Notes: generated from the sequence alone by a model not told the origin. A stretch of DNA of 64,000 bases from Sinorhizobium sp. 8-89 (GCF_030124325.1 NZ_JASKLR010000018.1:1-64000), one strand, 5' to 3'. Positions 52,014 to 62,950 are shown, counted from the stretch's first letter. Numbers and translations: made by a program.

Positions 52014-52939
52014 CAGAAGCCGAACCCTGCTGAAACAACCGAATAGATGTCCTTCGGCGGAATGATGAGTTCGATCGCCAGTCGGATACCGACGGCCAGA
52101 ACGAGAAGAGCGAGCAGCGCCCGCAACTGCTCGCCGCGCAGCCGCTGGCCAACGCGAACGCCATATTGCGCCCCGATGACGCCCGCGATCATCAGCACGA
52201 AGGCGAGCACGATATCGACGGTATAGTTGGTCGACGCCTGGACGATCACGGTATAGGCGGAGACAAAGACGATCTGGAAAAGCGAGGTGCCGACGACGAC
52301 GCTCGTCGGAATGCGCAAGAGATAGATCATCGCCGGCACCATGATGAAACCACCGCCGACGCCCATGACCGAGGTCAGGATGCCGATGCAGAAGCCGAGC
52401 GTGGCAACCGGGATGACGCTCAGATAGATCTTCGACTTCTTGAACCGCATCTTGAGCGGCAGGCCGTGGATCCAGTTGTGCTGCCCGGGCCGGCGGAGCG
52501 GCGTCGACTGGTTTTTCGCCGCCTTGCGCATGGCGCCGATGCTCTCCCAGAGCATCAGTCCGCCGACCGAACCAAGCAGAACGACGTAAAGCAGCGAAAT
52601 AACGAGATCGAGCTGCCCCACTCGGCGCAGCAGCGAGAACAGCCAGACACCCAGTGTCGCGCCGACAAGGCCACCGCAGAGCAACACCGTACCGAGCTTG
52701 ATATCGATCGTGCCACGACGGAAATGCGTGATGGCGCCGGAGATCGACGAGGCGACCACCTGGTTTGCTCCCGTCGCCACCGCCACGACAGGCGGAATAT
52801 TGTAGAAGATCAAGAGCGGCGTGATCAGAAAACCGCCGCCAACGCCGAACATACCGGACAGAAAACCGACGGCCGCGCCCATGCCGAGAATGATGAGTAT
52901 GTTCACCGACAACTCTGCAATGGGCAGATAGACCGTCAC
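52013..52939 (-). CDS. Sulfite exporter TauE/SafE (TSUP) family permease
   Basis: A 308-residue permease with about eight helices and two internal repeats each opening with a glycine-rich turn: GFLSGMFGVGGGFLITPLLIF and GILTSVMGVGGGFIMVPAMIY. The family moves small anions or organosulfur compounds. GTG 52939 is chosen because GAGG stands 7 bp upstream; the frame continues upstream but without a ribosome site. The central cytoplasmic loop is long and basic. It is cotranscribed with the TIGR02186 gene. Confidence 0.88.
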   Translation of the reverse strand: MTVYLPIAELSVNILIILGMGAAVGFLSGMFGVGGGFLITPLLIFYNIPPVVAVATGANQVVASSISGAITHFRRGTIDIKLGTVLLCGGLVGATLGVWLFSLLRRVGQLDLVISLLYVVLLGSVGGLMLWESIGAMRKAAKNQSTPLRRPGQHNWIHGLPLKMRFKKSKIYLSVIPVATLGFCIGILTSVMGVGGGFIMVPAMIYLLRIPTSVVVGTSLFQIVFVSAYTVIVQASTNYTVDIVLAFVLMIAGVIGAQYGVRVGQRLRGEQLRALLALLVLAVGIRLAIELIIPPKDIYSVVSAGFGF

Positions 52940-53032
52940 GGCCGAACCTCGATACGACAAAGGCCCGCGAGGCGGGCGGAATTGCAACTCCACAAGTCCT
53001 AACCGGAATCGATTTAGGAATTGTGCAATGCC

Positions 53033-53134
53033 CGCTGCGTAATTCCTTACATCGGCATCGACCTAAGGAATTATGCAGCATTTCAAAGTGCTACAGCGAC
53101 GTTAGCGCGTCCGATCGGACGCGCGGCGCTGTAG
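53033..53134 (-). repeat. RIME-type repeat, copy 8, with an extra small hairpin before it
   Basis: Reverse orientation: TGCGTAATTCCTTACATCGG...ACCTAAGGAATTATGCA hairpin, CATTTCAAAGTGCTACAGCG, then gcgcgtccgatcggacgcgc and GGCGCTGTAG. A related palindrome (tcctaacc...tttagga, 52995-53017) precedes it, perhaps the remains of another copy. Confidence 0.8.
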
Positions 53135-53461
53135 AATTTATTCGCTTCCCTGCGCATATCCGGAGAGATGCGCGGCGCGACGCTTCAAGGTGGCAAGTGA
53201 TTCACCACGAGCAGGTGATGTATGGCGGACCGCCCCTCGACAACGAGAAACAGCGGAATTTTCCTCATGCGTCACCAGGCCGGAGCTGTCAACCTTTTCA
53301 GGCACATGGCCGCAGCCTCCGAACCCCTGTCGCGCCGATCTGCGGCTTTATTGCGGCGGTATGGGCGGCTGAAAGCGGAGCGTCCTTCAAGTGACGCCCG
53401 AGATCATTTCATTGTTTCGTTGGGCCAGTAAATTTGACCCAACTGCTTTCCCGGAGTTGCT
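53135..53461. other. Gene-free stretch with a partial family B repeat
   Basis: No ORF here has a convincing ribosome site; a 69-codon frame at 53222-53431 lacks conserved features. The last 60 bp (53402-53464: GATCATTTCATTGTTTCGTTGGG ... AGTTGCTCTAG) look like a truncated family B repeat just beyond the podJ stop. Confidence 0.4.
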
Positions 53462-56400
53462 CTAGGAATTCCGCTTCAACAATTCCTTGACGAGTTCGTC
53501 GGTGATCTCTCCGGTCGGTTCCTGGCCAACGGATTTCTGAAAGGCCTTGATGGCGGCAATCGTTTTGTTGCCCAAGTGCCCATCCGGTTTGCCGGCATCG
53601 AAGCCGTTGTTGTTGAGAATGGCCTGGATATTGCGCACGGCCTTGGTCATATCGACCGTGGCCGTCTTGGTCGGCGGACCGACCCATGCGTCGGGGATAT
53701 CCACGGTGTTCGCCTTGGCATCGACCGGCTGCGCCTTCCATGCGTCGGCCCTGGCCTTGGCGCTGGTCAGTTGCTCGGGCTTCATCGCCTTGGCGATCTC
53801 GTCGCGCTTTTCGCCAGCGTCCTTGTCGCCGTCGCGAGCCGCGATCGCGAACCACTTATAGGACTCTTCCAGGTCCTGCTTGACGCCGTTGCCGCGAGCA
53901 TAAAGCACCGCGAGATTGAACTGGCTGTCGCGAACGCCGAGGCTTGCCGCCTTCTCGAACCATTTGGCAGCTTCGGCGAAATCCGGTGCCCCGTCGCGGC
54001 CGCTGGCGAGCATCACCGCAAGGTTGTGGATCGCGCTGGCATTGCCGGCGGCGGCCGCCTTGAGATAAAGCGTCTTCGCCTTGACCGCGTCACGCAGGAC
54101 GCCCGACCCCTTCTCGTAAAGACTGGCAAGCCGGTATTCGGCCGGAATCACACCGGCGTCAGCCGCGCGCTGATACCATTTGACGGCTTCCGCGAGATCT
54201 TCCTTGACGCCGCGCCCTTCGGTGAGGCGTGCGCCGATCTCGTAGAAGGCATGGGGGTCGCCGCCTTTGGCGGCCGTTACGAGAGCGGCGGGGCCAAAGC
54301 CGTCCGGAAGAATTATGTCGCCCGGCTTGGTGACCGGCTCGAACGTTCCCGCTCTGGCAGTCGCGGCAGGAACCTGAAACGTCGAGGCAGCGCCCGACTG
54401 TGCCGGTGCCGGTTGCAGCAAAGGCGCCTGGCCGCTGGCGGCAATTACAGCCTCAGGCTCAGCCTTGGGTTCTTCCGCCGGAGCGGACTCTGCCATGGCA
54501 GGCACCCTAACCGCCTCGGGTGACGCTTCCGGTGCCTTCGGTTCTGCCTGCGACGCCTCGGCAATAGCGGAGGGAGCCGTTTCCTCAAGGCGGTCGTCGG
54601 CGGCCTTCAGTTCGACCGCCTCGGAAACCGCCTTCTGCTCGATCACCGCTGCCGGCTGGATATCGGGCATGTCCTTGCCCTTGAGCACAGTGCTGACGAG
54701 CGGATAGGACATGATCGCGAGGAGCACCGCGCCGACCGCCATCAGGATCGGACGGCGATGACGGGCGAAGGCGCCAGCGCCGGAGGGGCCGTTGCCATTC
54801 TTCGCGCCGTTCAGCGTATCGGCTTCCTCGACTGCCAATTGCGCTGCGCGACGCGCCGCAGCGATGAAATCGGCCTTGTCGCCCTCGAAGGCTTGCTGAC
54901 CGCCGCGGCTCATCTGACCTGCGCGAACGCGCTCGAGGATCTTCTTGACGTCAGGCACGCCGGAACCGGGCTCGAGCAATTGATTGGCGTCTTCCGGGGC
55001 GAGCATTTCAGACGGGTCGATCGACGGGGCGGGCTCAACGACCTGCCGCACCCGTTCAGGCAACGGCGCGGTTCGTTTCGCACTGAAGCGACGGGTCAAT
55101 CCGGCAAGCAATCCCGTCCTGGCGGCTGGCGCCGGGTCTCGCGTTTCGCCGCTTTGGACTGTCGAAACCGCCTCGGCAACCACCAGATCACCGGCTGTGG
55201 CAGATGCAGGCGCGGCCGCCGCGTCTTCCGCCTGCAGCACGCTAACTTTCCGCTGAAGATCGCCGTCGCGGTCATCGAGATCGGCATTTCCGAAGGGATC
55301 ACTGAATTCCGGTTGCGCAGCCTTCGCCATTGCTGCTTCCGACCGCATGGCGGCGGCGACGGGCGCGCGTTCTTCGAGCCGCTCCAACTTCTCGGCAATG
55401 TGAACGAGCGTTTCATGCAGGGCTTCGAAAGTCCGCGCCGTACGTTCGTCGCTCGAACGGCTGAGGTCCTCGAGCGTCCTCAGATCCTCGGCAAGCGCCG
55501 AGATTGCGGCCATGTCGCCGCTGGCATGCATTTGGGCCGAGCCGTTCTTGGCATAGGCTTCCATGACGGCTTCTGCCGCCTGCCGCGCTGCTTCGATGAT
55601 GTACTCGTCGCTGGTTGCCAGATAGTCTTCGAGCGCGTTCATGCGGTCTTCGAAATCCGCTGGAATCGCACCGGCTTCGGTGCGCGGATGGCTGACCAGG
55701 GTCGAAAGATTTGCGATCTGGGCCTCGAGGTTTCGCAGCGCATCGCGGTCGTCGAAGGGGGCGGCATGCGTCTCTTCCAGGCGCTGCGCAATGCCGGCGA
55801 GGCGGTCTTCCAGACGCTCGAAGCGCGAGTCTGTCGCTGGCCGATCAGCCTGCATGCCCAAATCGTCGATCCGGCGGGCGAGATAGTCGAGACGCTCCGC
55901 CAAGGCGTCGTTGACGCTGCCCTGGTCCAGGGCCTCGATCTTCCGCGAAATATCGGTGAGATAGCCGGTCAGTTCAGGCTGTGCGGTCTTCTGGCTGCGT
56001 TCGAGCAGCATCGAGAGTTCATCGAGGCGCTCCTCGAGCCGCGCAGCGGCCTTCTCGCCCGCCAGTTCTTCGACGCGCACCGTCAGTGCCTCGAGCCGCG
56101 CGCCAAGGCCGACATCGGCCGGATGGACGATGTCGTCGATCTGACGCGAGAGCTCGCCGAACCGGCTTTCGAGACGGTCGACGAAGGGGCTGTCGAGCCC
56201 TGCGGCGCTGCGGCTGTTGACCGCAATCGCCCGGCTGATTTCGTCGAGCCGTGCATCAAGATCGGCAAACTGCGAGACGAGGCGCCTGTCGTCCGGCTGC
56301 ATCTGGCGCCCGAGCATCTCGATCGCTTGGGCGACCGCGACGAGCTTGTCTTCCAATACCTCGATGGCCGACCCTTTGTTCAGGGCGCCGATCTGCGACT

Positions 56401-57136
56401 TGATTTCATCGAGCCTGTAGGCGAGCGCCACCAGTTCGTCATCGCGGTTCTGGTCGAATGCGTTCAGGCGGTCCTCGACACTGTTCCAGCGGCTTTCCAG
56501 ACGGCGCATGCCGTCGTCCCGTGCCAGGCCGTCGATCATCGCCCTGAGGTCGTCGAACTCGACGCGCAGTGCGTCCGCCTGAGCGGGAGATGCCTGTAGG
56601 CCGAGCTGATGAATGCTGTCTGCCAGCCGCTGCAGATCTGCCCGGATGTCCTCGGCGAAGCGATGATCCTGTGCCTCGGTCTTGATGCCTCGAATTTCCG
56701 ATCGGAGGGCGTTCAACTCACGACCGAGTCCATCGCTTATGTCGCGCTTCAACTCCTGCCTCAGTCCTACCAGAGCTTCGGCTATGTCGGCCGCAGCCGA
56801 CGCGGGCCGCGTCGGTGCGACGTGCGGCAGGGCATCTTCCTGGACGCGGCCGGGAGCAAACCGGTCAGCCTCCCGCGCGGCGATGCGTTCGCGCAGCGAG
56901 GGCCGCTCGCGGCCTGCGCTCAATGCGCGCTGGCGCTGCAGAATTTCGGAGACGGCGTCGCTGGTGGTTGCCGCGCGCTCGGTTTGGCGATGCGGCGGCT
57001 CGCGTCCCGCCCCGCTCATCAAGCCTTCAATGCGCGCCTCCAGCCCCTCGATGGTACGGTTCAGGGCATCAAGCGACGGCCTGTCGCCATAGGACGGGCT
57101 GCCCGTGCGCTGAGGATTGGATCGCGATCCGTTCAT
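53462..57136 (-). CDS. podJ: Polar organelle development protein PodJ
   Basis: A 1224-residue polarity factor. About the first 660 residues are long charged coiled coils (repeated LxxRLDEL-type heptads); an Ala/Glu/Pro-rich linker follows; a single membrane helix lies near residues 795-815 (PILMAVGAVLLAIMSYPLVSTV); then a periplasmic Pro/Ala-rich part, Sel1 repeats (GDPHAFYEIGARLTEGRGVKEDLAEAVKWYQRAADAG and three more) and a C-terminal peptidoglycan-binding domain (VRNIQAILNNNGFDAGKPDGHLGNKTIAAIKAFQKSVGQ). This is the PodJ layout known from Caulobacter and rhizobia, where it marks the old pole and links to cell-cycle signalling. ATG 57136 is chosen over ATG 57166. Monocistronic. Confidence 0.92.
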   Translation of the reverse strand: MNGSRSNPQRTGSPSYGDRPSLDALNRTIEGLEARIEGLMSGAGREPPHRQTERAATTSDAVSEILQRQRALSAGRERPSLRERIAAREADRFAPGRVQEDALPHVAPTRPASAAADIAEALVGLRQELKRDISDGLGRELNALRSEIRGIKTEAQDHRFAEDIRADLQRLADSIHQLGLQASPAQADALRVEFDDLRAMIDGLARDDGMRRLESRWNSVEDRLNAFDQNRDDELVALAYRLDEIKSQIGALNKGSAIEVLEDKLVAVAQAIEMLGRQMQPDDRRLVSQFADLDARLDEISRAIAVNSRSAAGLDSPFVDRLESRFGELSRQIDDIVHPADVGLGARLEALTVRVEELAGEKAAARLEERLDELSMLLERSQKTAQPELTGYLTDISRKIEALDQGSVNDALAERLDYLARRIDDLGMQADRPATDSRFERLEDRLAGIAQRLEETHAAPFDDRDALRNLEAQIANLSTLVSHPRTEAGAIPADFEDRMNALEDYLATSDEYIIEAARQAAEAVMEAYAKNGSAQMHASGDMAAISALAEDLRTLEDLSRSSDERTARTFEALHETLVHIAEKLERLEERAPVAAAMRSEAAMAKAAQPEFSDPFGNADLDDRDGDLQRKVSVLQAEDAAAAPASATAGDLVVAEAVSTVQSGETRDPAPAARTGLLAGLTRRFSAKRTAPLPERVRQVVEPAPSIDPSEMLAPEDANQLLEPGSGVPDVKKILERVRAGQMSRGGQQAFEGDKADFIAAARRAAQLAVEEADTLNGAKNGNGPSGAGAFARHRRPILMAVGAVLLAIMSYPLVSTVLKGKDMPDIQPAAVIEQKAVSEAVELKAADDRLEETAPSAIAEASQAEPKAPEASPEAVRVPAMAESAPAEEPKAEPEAVIAASGQAPLLQPAPAQSGAASTFQVPAATARAGTFEPVTKPGDIILPDGFGPAALVTAAKGGDPHAFYEIGARLTEGRGVKEDLAEAVKWYQRAADAGVIPAEYRLASLYEKGSGVLRDAVKAKTLYLKAAAAGNASAIHNLAVMLASGRDGAPDFAEAAKWFEKAASLGVRDSQFNLAVLYARGNGVKQDLEESYKWFAIAARDGDKDAGEKRDEIAKAMKPEQLTSAKARADAWKAQPVDAKANTVDIPDAWVGPPTKTATVDMTKAVRNIQAILNNNGFDAGKPDGHLGNKTIAAIKAFQKSVGQEPTGEITDELVKELLKRNS

Positions 57137-57566
57137 TGTCTCTTCGCCCCTGTCGTTGACCACCATCGAAAGCCGCGAGCGAAAAGAGCCAGGCTTTCCG
57201 GGCCTGCGGCATGATCGATGCGATCAAAGCAACAACAACGCGAGGACCGGACCCGTTGCAGCTTTGACCATCTCACCGCCCACAATTCATTAAACGTGGT
57301 AAATAAGCCGTTAATCGACCTGTGTTTTTTAACGATTTGTCAGGATCGCGGCCGCCGCGCTGGGGTTGCTCCACGGATTTTCCATTCACTCGAGCGAGCC
57401 GCAAAACTTTTATACGCGTCGATTTTTGACGTTTACGCAAACGTCAAAGTTTTGTAGCATCCTGTCGAAGATGCGTGGCCGCAGCCAGCGGTGTACGCTC
57501 TAAAGCAGTGGGAATCGGGCGGCGGCAACCCGGCGCAAGCCCGAAGGGAATAAAGGCGAGGAAAGA
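57137..57566. other. Divergent promoter region of podJ and the beta-oxidation operon
   Basis: No gene seen. The central part (57285-57345) is AT-rich, with a minus-strand TTAACGGCTTATTTACC at 57298-57314 that is one base from the CtrA half-site pattern TTAA-N7-TTAA. A second AT-rich zone (57405-57460) may hold the promoter of the plus-strand operon. Confidence 0.45.
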
Positions 57567-59363
57567 ATGCCCATCTACAAGGCTCCGGTCGACGACACCC
57601 TGTTTATCCTCAACGACGTGCTCGGCATCGAGCGCTACCACAACCTGCCGGGCTTTGCGGATACGAGCCCGGACACCGTGGCGGCGATCGTCGGCGAGGC
57701 CGCGAAGCTCGCGGAAGAGGTTCTCTTTCCGATCAATCTTTCCGGCGACCAGGAAGGCTGCAAGCGCCATGACGACGGCTCGGTCACGGTGCCGAAGGGT
57801 TTCAAGCAGGCCTTCGGTCTCTATCGAGAAGGCGGCTGGCTCGGCCTTGCGGCGCCGGAAGAATTTGGCGGCCAGGGCCTGCCCTATACGCTGCACACAG
57901 CCGTCGGCGAATTCATGTCCGCCGCGAACATGTCGCTGATGATGTATCCGGGCCTGACGCAGGGGGCGATCGCCGCCATCCTCGTGCACGGCTCCGAGGA
58001 GCAAAAGCGGACCTATCTGCCGAAGATGGTCGACGGCACCTGGACCGGCACGATGAATCTGACGGAGCCGCATTGCGGCACCGACCTCGGCCTCTTGCGC
58101 ACCAAGGCCGTCCCGAACGGCGACGGCTCCTACAGGATCTCCGGCCAGAAGATCTTCATTTCCGCCGGCGAACACGACATGGCTGAGAACATCATCCATC
58201 TGGTACTGGCCCGCATCGAGGGAGCCCCGGAAGGCGTCAAGGGCATCTCGCTCTTCATCGTGCCGAAGTACAAGCTGGACGACAGCGGAGAACCCGGCGA
58301 GCGCAACGGCGTTTCCTGCGGCGCGATCGAACACAAGATGGGGATTCACGGCAATTCGACCTGCGTGATGAACTATGACGAGGCGACCGGCTACCTGATC
58401 GGCGCGGAGAACAAGGGCCTCAGCGCCATGTTCGTGATGATGAACGAGGCCCGCCTTGCCGTCGGCATGCAGGGGCTTTCGATCGCGGAAATCGCCTACC
58501 AGAATGCCGCGAACTACGCTCGCGAGCGCATCCAGGGCCGTTCGCTTTCCGGCCCGAAGGCACCGGACAAGAAGGCCGATCCGATCATCGTCCATCCGGA
58601 TGTGCGCCGCACGTTGATGACAATCAAGGCCTTCAACGAGGCCGGCCGCGCCTTCACGCTCTGGACGGCGCTGAAATCCGACATCGCCCACCGCTCCGAC
58701 AGCGAAGAGGAGCGCCAGGCGGCAGACGACATTCTTGGTCTGATGACGCCGATCCTCAAGGGCGTCATGACCGACAAGGGCTTCGACCATGCGGTTATGG
58801 CGCAGCAGGTCTTCGGTGGTCACGGCTATATCGAAGAGCACGGCATGAGCCAGTACGTACGCGATGCCCGCATCGCGATGATCTACGAGGGGGCCAACGG
58901 CATCCAAGCGCTCGACCTCGTCGGCCGGAAGCTGGCGATGAACGGCGGCCGCGCGGTCATGGCGCTCTTCAAGGAGATCGGCGACTTCTGCGAGGAGAAC
59001 CGCGACGACGAGAAGCTGTCGGGCTATACCAAAGCGCTGAAGAAAGGTCTGAACGACCTGCAGGCGGCGACCATGTGGTTCATGCAGAACGCCATGGCGA
59101 AGCCCGACAATGCGGGTGCCGGCTCGACCGATTACATGCACCTCTTCGGCCTCGTCGTGCTCGGTTACATGTGGGCGAGGATGGCCAAAACGGCTGAGGA
59201 GAAGCTTGCCGCTGGCGAAACCGCACAGGCGGACTACCTGAAGAACAAGCTGATCACCGCCAAGTTCTTCATGGAGCGCATCCTGCCGGAGACGGCCCTG
59301 CGCAAGGCGCGCATTGAAACCGGCGCCGACACGCTGATGGCGCTGGACGCCGCCGCGTTCTGA
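57567..59363 (+). CDS. Acyl-CoA dehydrogenase (long, FadE/DmdC-like)
   Basis: A 598-residue FAD flavoprotein catalysing the first oxidation of beta-oxidation, acyl-CoA to trans-2-enoyl-CoA. N-terminal helical extension (about 75 residues), core with [19 protein letters not shown], catalytic glutamate E441 in [18 protein letters not shown], and an extra C-terminal helical domain. The long form matches acyl-CoA dehydrogenases related to DmdC, used for fatty acids or short sulfur acyl-CoAs. The neighbours fadA and fadB on the same strand argue for fatty acid oxidation. ATG 57567 follows GAGGAAAG. Confidence 0.93.
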   Translation: MPIYKAPVDDTLFILNDVLGIERYHNLPGFADTSPDTVAAIVGEAAKLAEEVLFPINLSGDQEGCKRHDDGSVTVPKGFKQAFGLYREGGWLGLAAPEEFGGQGLPYTLHTAVGEFMSAANMSLMMYPGLTQGAIAAILVHGSEEQKRTYLPKMVDGTWTGTMNLTEPHCGTDLGLLRTKAVPNGDGSYRISGQKIFISAGEHDMAENIIHLVLARIEGAPEGVKGISLFIVPKYKLDDSGEPGERNGVSCGAIEHKMGIHGNSTCVMNYDEATGYLIGAENKGLSAMFVMMNEARLAVGMQGLSIAEIAYQNAANYARERIQGRSLSGPKAPDKKADPIIVHPDVRRTLMTIKAFNEAGRAFTLWTALKSDIAHRSDSEEERQAADDILGLMTPILKGVMTDKGFDHAVMAQQVFGGHGYIEEHGMSQYVRDARIAMIYEGANGIQALDLVGRKLAMNGGRAVMALFKEIGDFCEENRDDEKLSGYTKALKKGLNDLQAATMWFMQNAMAKPDNAGAGSTDYMHLFGLVVLGYMWARMAKTAEEKLAAGETAQADYLKNKLITAKFFMERILPETALRKARIETGADTLMALDAAAF

Positions 59364-59372
59364 TTTCAGAGT

Positions 59373-59435
59373 GGAACTGGACGAGGAACGGCCTGCGGAG
59401 CGGCTTTCCGCCCGCGCTCCGTTTCAATTGATGAT
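59373..59435 (+). repeat. Partial family C repeat between acyl-CoA dehydrogenase and fadA
   Basis: GGAACTGGACGAGG...GCGGAGCGGCTTTCCGCCCGCGCTCCG...AATTGATGATG resembles the first half of the element at 42638; internal hairpin gcggagcgg/ccgcgctccg-like. By-eye match, lower confidence than the full copies. Confidence 0.45.
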
Positions 59436-59474
59436 GCGCGGCCCGACGAGGCGCCGGCAAAAGGGAGATGAGAC

Positions 59475-60683
59475 ATGACGAAAGTCTTCGTTTACGACCA
59501 CGTGCGCACGCCGCGCGGGCGTGGCAAGAAGGACGGATCGCTGCACGAAGTGCCGTCCGTCCGGCTCGCCGCCAAGGTGCTCGAGGCGGTCCGCGACCGC
59601 AGCGGGCTAGACACGTCGACCGTCGACGACATCGTCATGGGGTGCGTCGATCCGGTGATGGATGCCGGCTCGGTGATCCCCAAGGCCGCCGCCTTCGAGG
59701 CCGGCTACTCGACGCGGGCGCCCGGCATGCAGATCTCCCGCTTCTGCGCCTCCGGGCTTGATGCCGTCAATTTCGGTGCGGCCAAAATTGCCCAGGGCGC
59801 GGACGATATCGTGATCGCCGGCGGCGTCGAATCCATGTCGCGCGTCGGCCTCGGCATGTCGGGCGGCTCCTGGTTCATGGACCCCTCCGTCAACCTGCCG
59901 GCCTATTTCATGCCGCAGGGCGTCTCGGCCGATCTGATCGCCACGAAATACGGCTTTTCGCGTGACGACGTCGATGCCTATGCGGTCGAAAGCCAGAAGC
60001 GTGCAGCCAATGCCTGGGAAAAGGGCTACTTCAAGAACTCGGTCGTGCCGGTCAAGGATCAGAACGGGCTCACCATTCTCGACCGTGACGAGCACATGCG
60101 GCCCGCCACCGACATGCAGGCGCTCGCCTCGCTCAATCCGTCCTTCCAGATGCCCGGCGAGATGGGCGGCTTCGAAGCCGTCGCCATCCAGGCGCATCCG
60201 GAGATCGAAAAGATCAACTATGTCCACCACGCCGGCAATTCGTCCGGCATCGTCGACGGCGCGGCCGCCGTTCTCCTCGGCTCCAAGGCCGGCGGCGAAT
60301 CCATGGGCCTGAAGCCTCGCGCGCGCATCCGCGCCTTCGCCAATATCGGCTCCGACCCGGCGCTGATGCTGACCGGTCCGGTTGATGTGACCGAAAAGCT
60401 CCTGAAGCGCGCCGACATGAAGCTTTCTGACATCGATCTCTTTGAGCTCAACGAAGCCTTTGCCGCCGTGGTGCTCCGCTATATGCAGGCCTTCGACATT
60501 CCGCACGACCAGATCAACGTCAATGGCGGGGCGATCGCGATGGGCCATCCGCTAGGCGCCACCGGCGCGATGATCCTCGGCACAGTGCTCGATGAACTGG
60601 AGCGCCGCGATCTCAACACCGCGCTCGTCACGCTCTGCATCGGCGCCGGCATGGGCACTGCCACCATCATCGAACGCGTCTGA
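59475..60683 (+). CDS. fadA: Acetyl-CoA acyltransferase (3-ketoacyl-CoA thiolase)
   Basis: A 402-residue thiolase performing the last step of beta-oxidation, cleaving 3-ketoacyl-CoA to acetyl-CoA and a shortened acyl-CoA. Nucleophile C91 in [21 protein letters not shown]; histidine in [16 protein letters not shown]; second cysteine in LCIGAGMG. Ribosome site GGGAGATG before the ATG. The 21-bp gap to fadB and the shared strand make them one operon and probably a complex (FadAB). Confidence 0.93.
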   Translation: MTKVFVYDHVRTPRGRGKKDGSLHEVPSVRLAAKVLEAVRDRSGLDTSTVDDIVMGCVDPVMDAGSVIPKAAAFEAGYSTRAPGMQISRFCASGLDAVNFGAAKIAQGADDIVIAGGVESMSRVGLGMSGGSWFMDPSVNLPAYFMPQGVSADLIATKYGFSRDDVDAYAVESQKRAANAWEKGYFKNSVVPVKDQNGLTILDRDEHMRPATDMQALASLNPSFQMPGEMGGFEAVAIQAHPEIEKINYVHHAGNSSGIVDGAAAVLLGSKAGGESMGLKPRARIRAFANIGSDPALMLTGPVDVTEKLLKRADMKLSDIDLFELNEAFAAVVLRYMQAFDIPHDQINVNGGAIAMGHPLGATGAMILGTVLDELERRDLNTALVTLCIGAGMGTATIIERV

Positions 60684-60704
60684 TCCGGTCCTGGGAGAGA
60701 GAAA

Positions 60705-62918
60705 ATGTCTTACACGAATTTCAAGATCGAAACCGATGCCGATGGCATCGCGCTCGTTACCTGGGACATGCCCGAGAAGTCTATGAACGTCTTCACCCAG
60801 GAGGTCATGGAGGAACTGAACGCGATCGTCGACCAGACGACCGCCGACGCGGCCGTCAAGGGCGTCGTCTTCACCTCGGGCAAGTCGTCCTTCTCCGGCG
60901 GCGCCGATCTTTCGATGATCAAGTCGATGTTCACCTTCCAGGCGGAGGAAAAGAAAAAGGACCCGGCCAACGCCGCCCAGAAGCTATTCGACCTGGTCGG
61001 TCGCATGACCGGACTTTTCCGCAAGCTCGAGACCTCGGGCAAGCCCTGGGTCTCGGCGATCAACGGCACCTGCATGGGCGGCGCCTTCGAGCTCTCGCTC
61101 GCCTGCCACGGCCGTGTCGCCTCCAATTCGAAAGCGGTCAAGATCGCGCTGCCCGAAGTCAAGGTCGGCATATTCCCCGGCGCCGGCGGCACCCAGCGCG
61201 TGCCGCGCCTCACCAATGCGCAGGACGCGCTGCAGATGATGACGACCGGCTCGTCGTTGACGGCGGCGCGTGCCAAGGCGATGGGGCTCGTGCATGAGGT
61301 GGTCGATCCGGACAAGCTGATCGACGCCGCCAAGGCGATGATCAGGAACGGCCTGAAGCCGATACAGCCCTGGGACGAAAAGGGCTTCAAGGTGCCGGGC
61401 GGCGGCATCTGGACGCCGGCTTCGGCCCAGCTCTGGCCCGCCGCCTCGGGCATTCTTCGCCGCGAGACCTATGGCAACTATCCGGGTGCCATCGCCATCC
61501 TGAAATGCGTCTATGAAGGCCTGCAGGTGCCCTTCGACACGGCCTTGAAGATCGAGCAGCGCTACTTCACCGAGATCCTGCAGACGACCGAAGCCTTCTC
61601 GATGATCCGGTCGCTGTTCATCTCGATGCAGGAGCTCGGCAAGGGCGCGCGTCGCCCCGCCGGCGTGCCGAAGTCCGAATTCAAAAAGGTCGGCGTCGTC
61701 GGCGCCGGCTTTATGGGTGCTTCGATCGCCTATGTCACCGCTGCCGCCGGCATCCCCGTAACCCTCATCGACCGCGACATGGAATCGGCCGAAAAAGGCA
61801 AGGCGCATTCCGAAGGGCTGGTGAAGGATTCTATTGGCAAGGGCCGGCTGACCAAGGAAGAAGGCGAGGCGCTGCTTGCCCGCATCACGCCGTCGGCCGA
61901 CTATGGCGACCTCAAGGACGCCGGCCTCGTCGTCGAGGCGGTTTTCGAGGACCGGCAGGTCAAGAAGGACGTGATCGAGAACGTGGAAGCGGTGATCGCG
62001 CCGGACGCCATCTTCGCTTCCAACACCTCGACGCTGCCGATCACCGGCCTTGCCAAGAATTCGAAGCGGCCGGACCAGTTCATCGGCATCCACTTCTTCT
62101 CACCCGTCGAGAAGATGATGCTGACGGAGGTGATCCTCGGCAAGGAAACCGGTGACAGGGCACTCGCCACGGCACTCGATTATGTCGCCGCGATCAGGAA
62201 GACACCAATCGTCGTCAACGACACCCGCGGCTTCTACGTCAACCGCTGCGTCTTCCGCTATATCCATGAAGCCTACGATATGCTGATCGAGGGCGTGCCG
62301 CCGGCGATGATCGAAAACGCTGCCAAGATGGCGGGCATGCCGGTCGGTCCGCTGTCGCTCAACGACGAGGTGGCGATCGATCTCAGCCAGAAGATCCTGA
62401 AGGCGACCGTCGCCGATCTCGGTGAAAAGGCCGTCGATCCGCGCCACATGGAGCTGATCAACAAAATGGTCGATGAGCTCGATCGCCGCGGCCGCAAGAA
62501 CGGCAAGGGTTTCTACGAGTATCCGGCGAAGCCCGCCAAGAAGTACCTGTGGCCGGAACTGAAGACGCTCTATCCGCAGCAGGACGCCGACAGGATCGAC
62601 GTCGAGGTGCTGAAGCAGCGCTTCCTGGCGACCATCGCGCTGGAAGCCGCCTGCACCATCGAGGAAGGCATCGTCACCGACCCGCGCGAAGCCGATGTCG
62701 GCTCGATCCTCGGCTTCGGCTTCGCGCCCTATACCGGAGGCACGCTCTCCTACATCGACGGCATGGGTGCGAAGGCTTTCGTCAATCTCTGCGAGAAGCT
62801 CGCCAAGAATTACGGCGACCACTTCAAGCCGACGCCGCTGCTCAAGGAGATGGCGGAAAAGGGCGAGACCTTCTACGGACGCTTCGATCCTTACGGGGAG
62901 GCGCAGAAGGCGGCGTAA
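60705..62918 (+). CDS. fadB: Bifunctional enoyl-CoA hydratase/3-hydroxyacyl-CoA dehydrogenase
   Basis: A 737-residue fusion. Residues 1-190 are a crotonase domain ([56 protein letters not shown]) that hydrates enoyl-CoA. From about residue 327 a Rossmann NAD domain begins ([21 protein letters not shown]), with catalytic H463 in [17 protein letters not shown], followed by two 3HCDH C-terminal domains. Order is that of FadB/FadJ. It ends in a strong terminator. Works with the thiolase upstream. Confidence 0.95.
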   Translation: MSYTNFKIETDADGIALVTWDMPEKSMNVFTQEVMEELNAIVDQTTADAAVKGVVFTSGKSSFSGGADLSMIKSMFTFQAEEKKKDPANAAQKLFDLVGRMTGLFRKLETSGKPWVSAINGTCMGGAFELSLACHGRVASNSKAVKIALPEVKVGIFPGAGGTQRVPRLTNAQDALQMMTTGSSLTAARAKAMGLVHEVVDPDKLIDAAKAMIRNGLKPIQPWDEKGFKVPGGGIWTPASAQLWPAASGILRRETYGNYPGAIAILKCVYEGLQVPFDTALKIEQRYFTEILQTTEAFSMIRSLFISMQELGKGARRPAGVPKSEFKKVGVVGAGFMGASIAYVTAAAGIPVTLIDRDMESAEKGKAHSEGLVKDSIGKGRLTKEEGEALLARITPSADYGDLKDAGLVVEAVFEDRQVKKDVIENVEAVIAPDAIFASNTSTLPITGLAKNSKRPDQFIGIHFFSPVEKMMLTEVILGKETGDRALATALDYVAAIRKTPIVVNDTRGFYVNRCVFRYIHEAYDMLIEGVPPAMIENAAKMAGMPVGPLSLNDEVAIDLSQKILKATVADLGEKAVDPRHMELINKMVDELDRRGRKNGKGFYEYPAKPAKKYLWPELKTLYPQQDADRIDVEVLKQRFLATIALEAACTIEEGIVTDPREADVGSILGFGFAPYTGGTLSYIDGMGAKAFVNLCEKLAKNYGDHFKPTPLLKEMAEKGETFYGRFDPYGEAQKAA

Positions 62919-62950
62919 ATCGCTCGCCTGTTACGTTCATGGCAGCATTC

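Noticed and set aside
12362-53134. Repeats at roughly similar spacing as a CRISPR array or integron attC sites
   Set aside because: Copies are kilobases apart, in both orientations, with no cas, integrase or cassette genes and no regular spacer length.
53222-53431. 69-codon frame upstream of the podJ 3' end
   Set aside because: Poor ribosome site, Arg/Ser-rich product, and the end runs into a repeat fragment.
54758-56599. 613-codon plus-strand frame opposite podJ
   Set aside because: Antisense to the coiled-coil region; repeated heptads on one strand keep the other strand free of stops. No ribosome site.
57444-59141. 565-codon minus-strand frame opposite the acyl-CoA dehydrogenase
   Set aside because: Antisense to catalytic motifs; composition typical of shadow frames.
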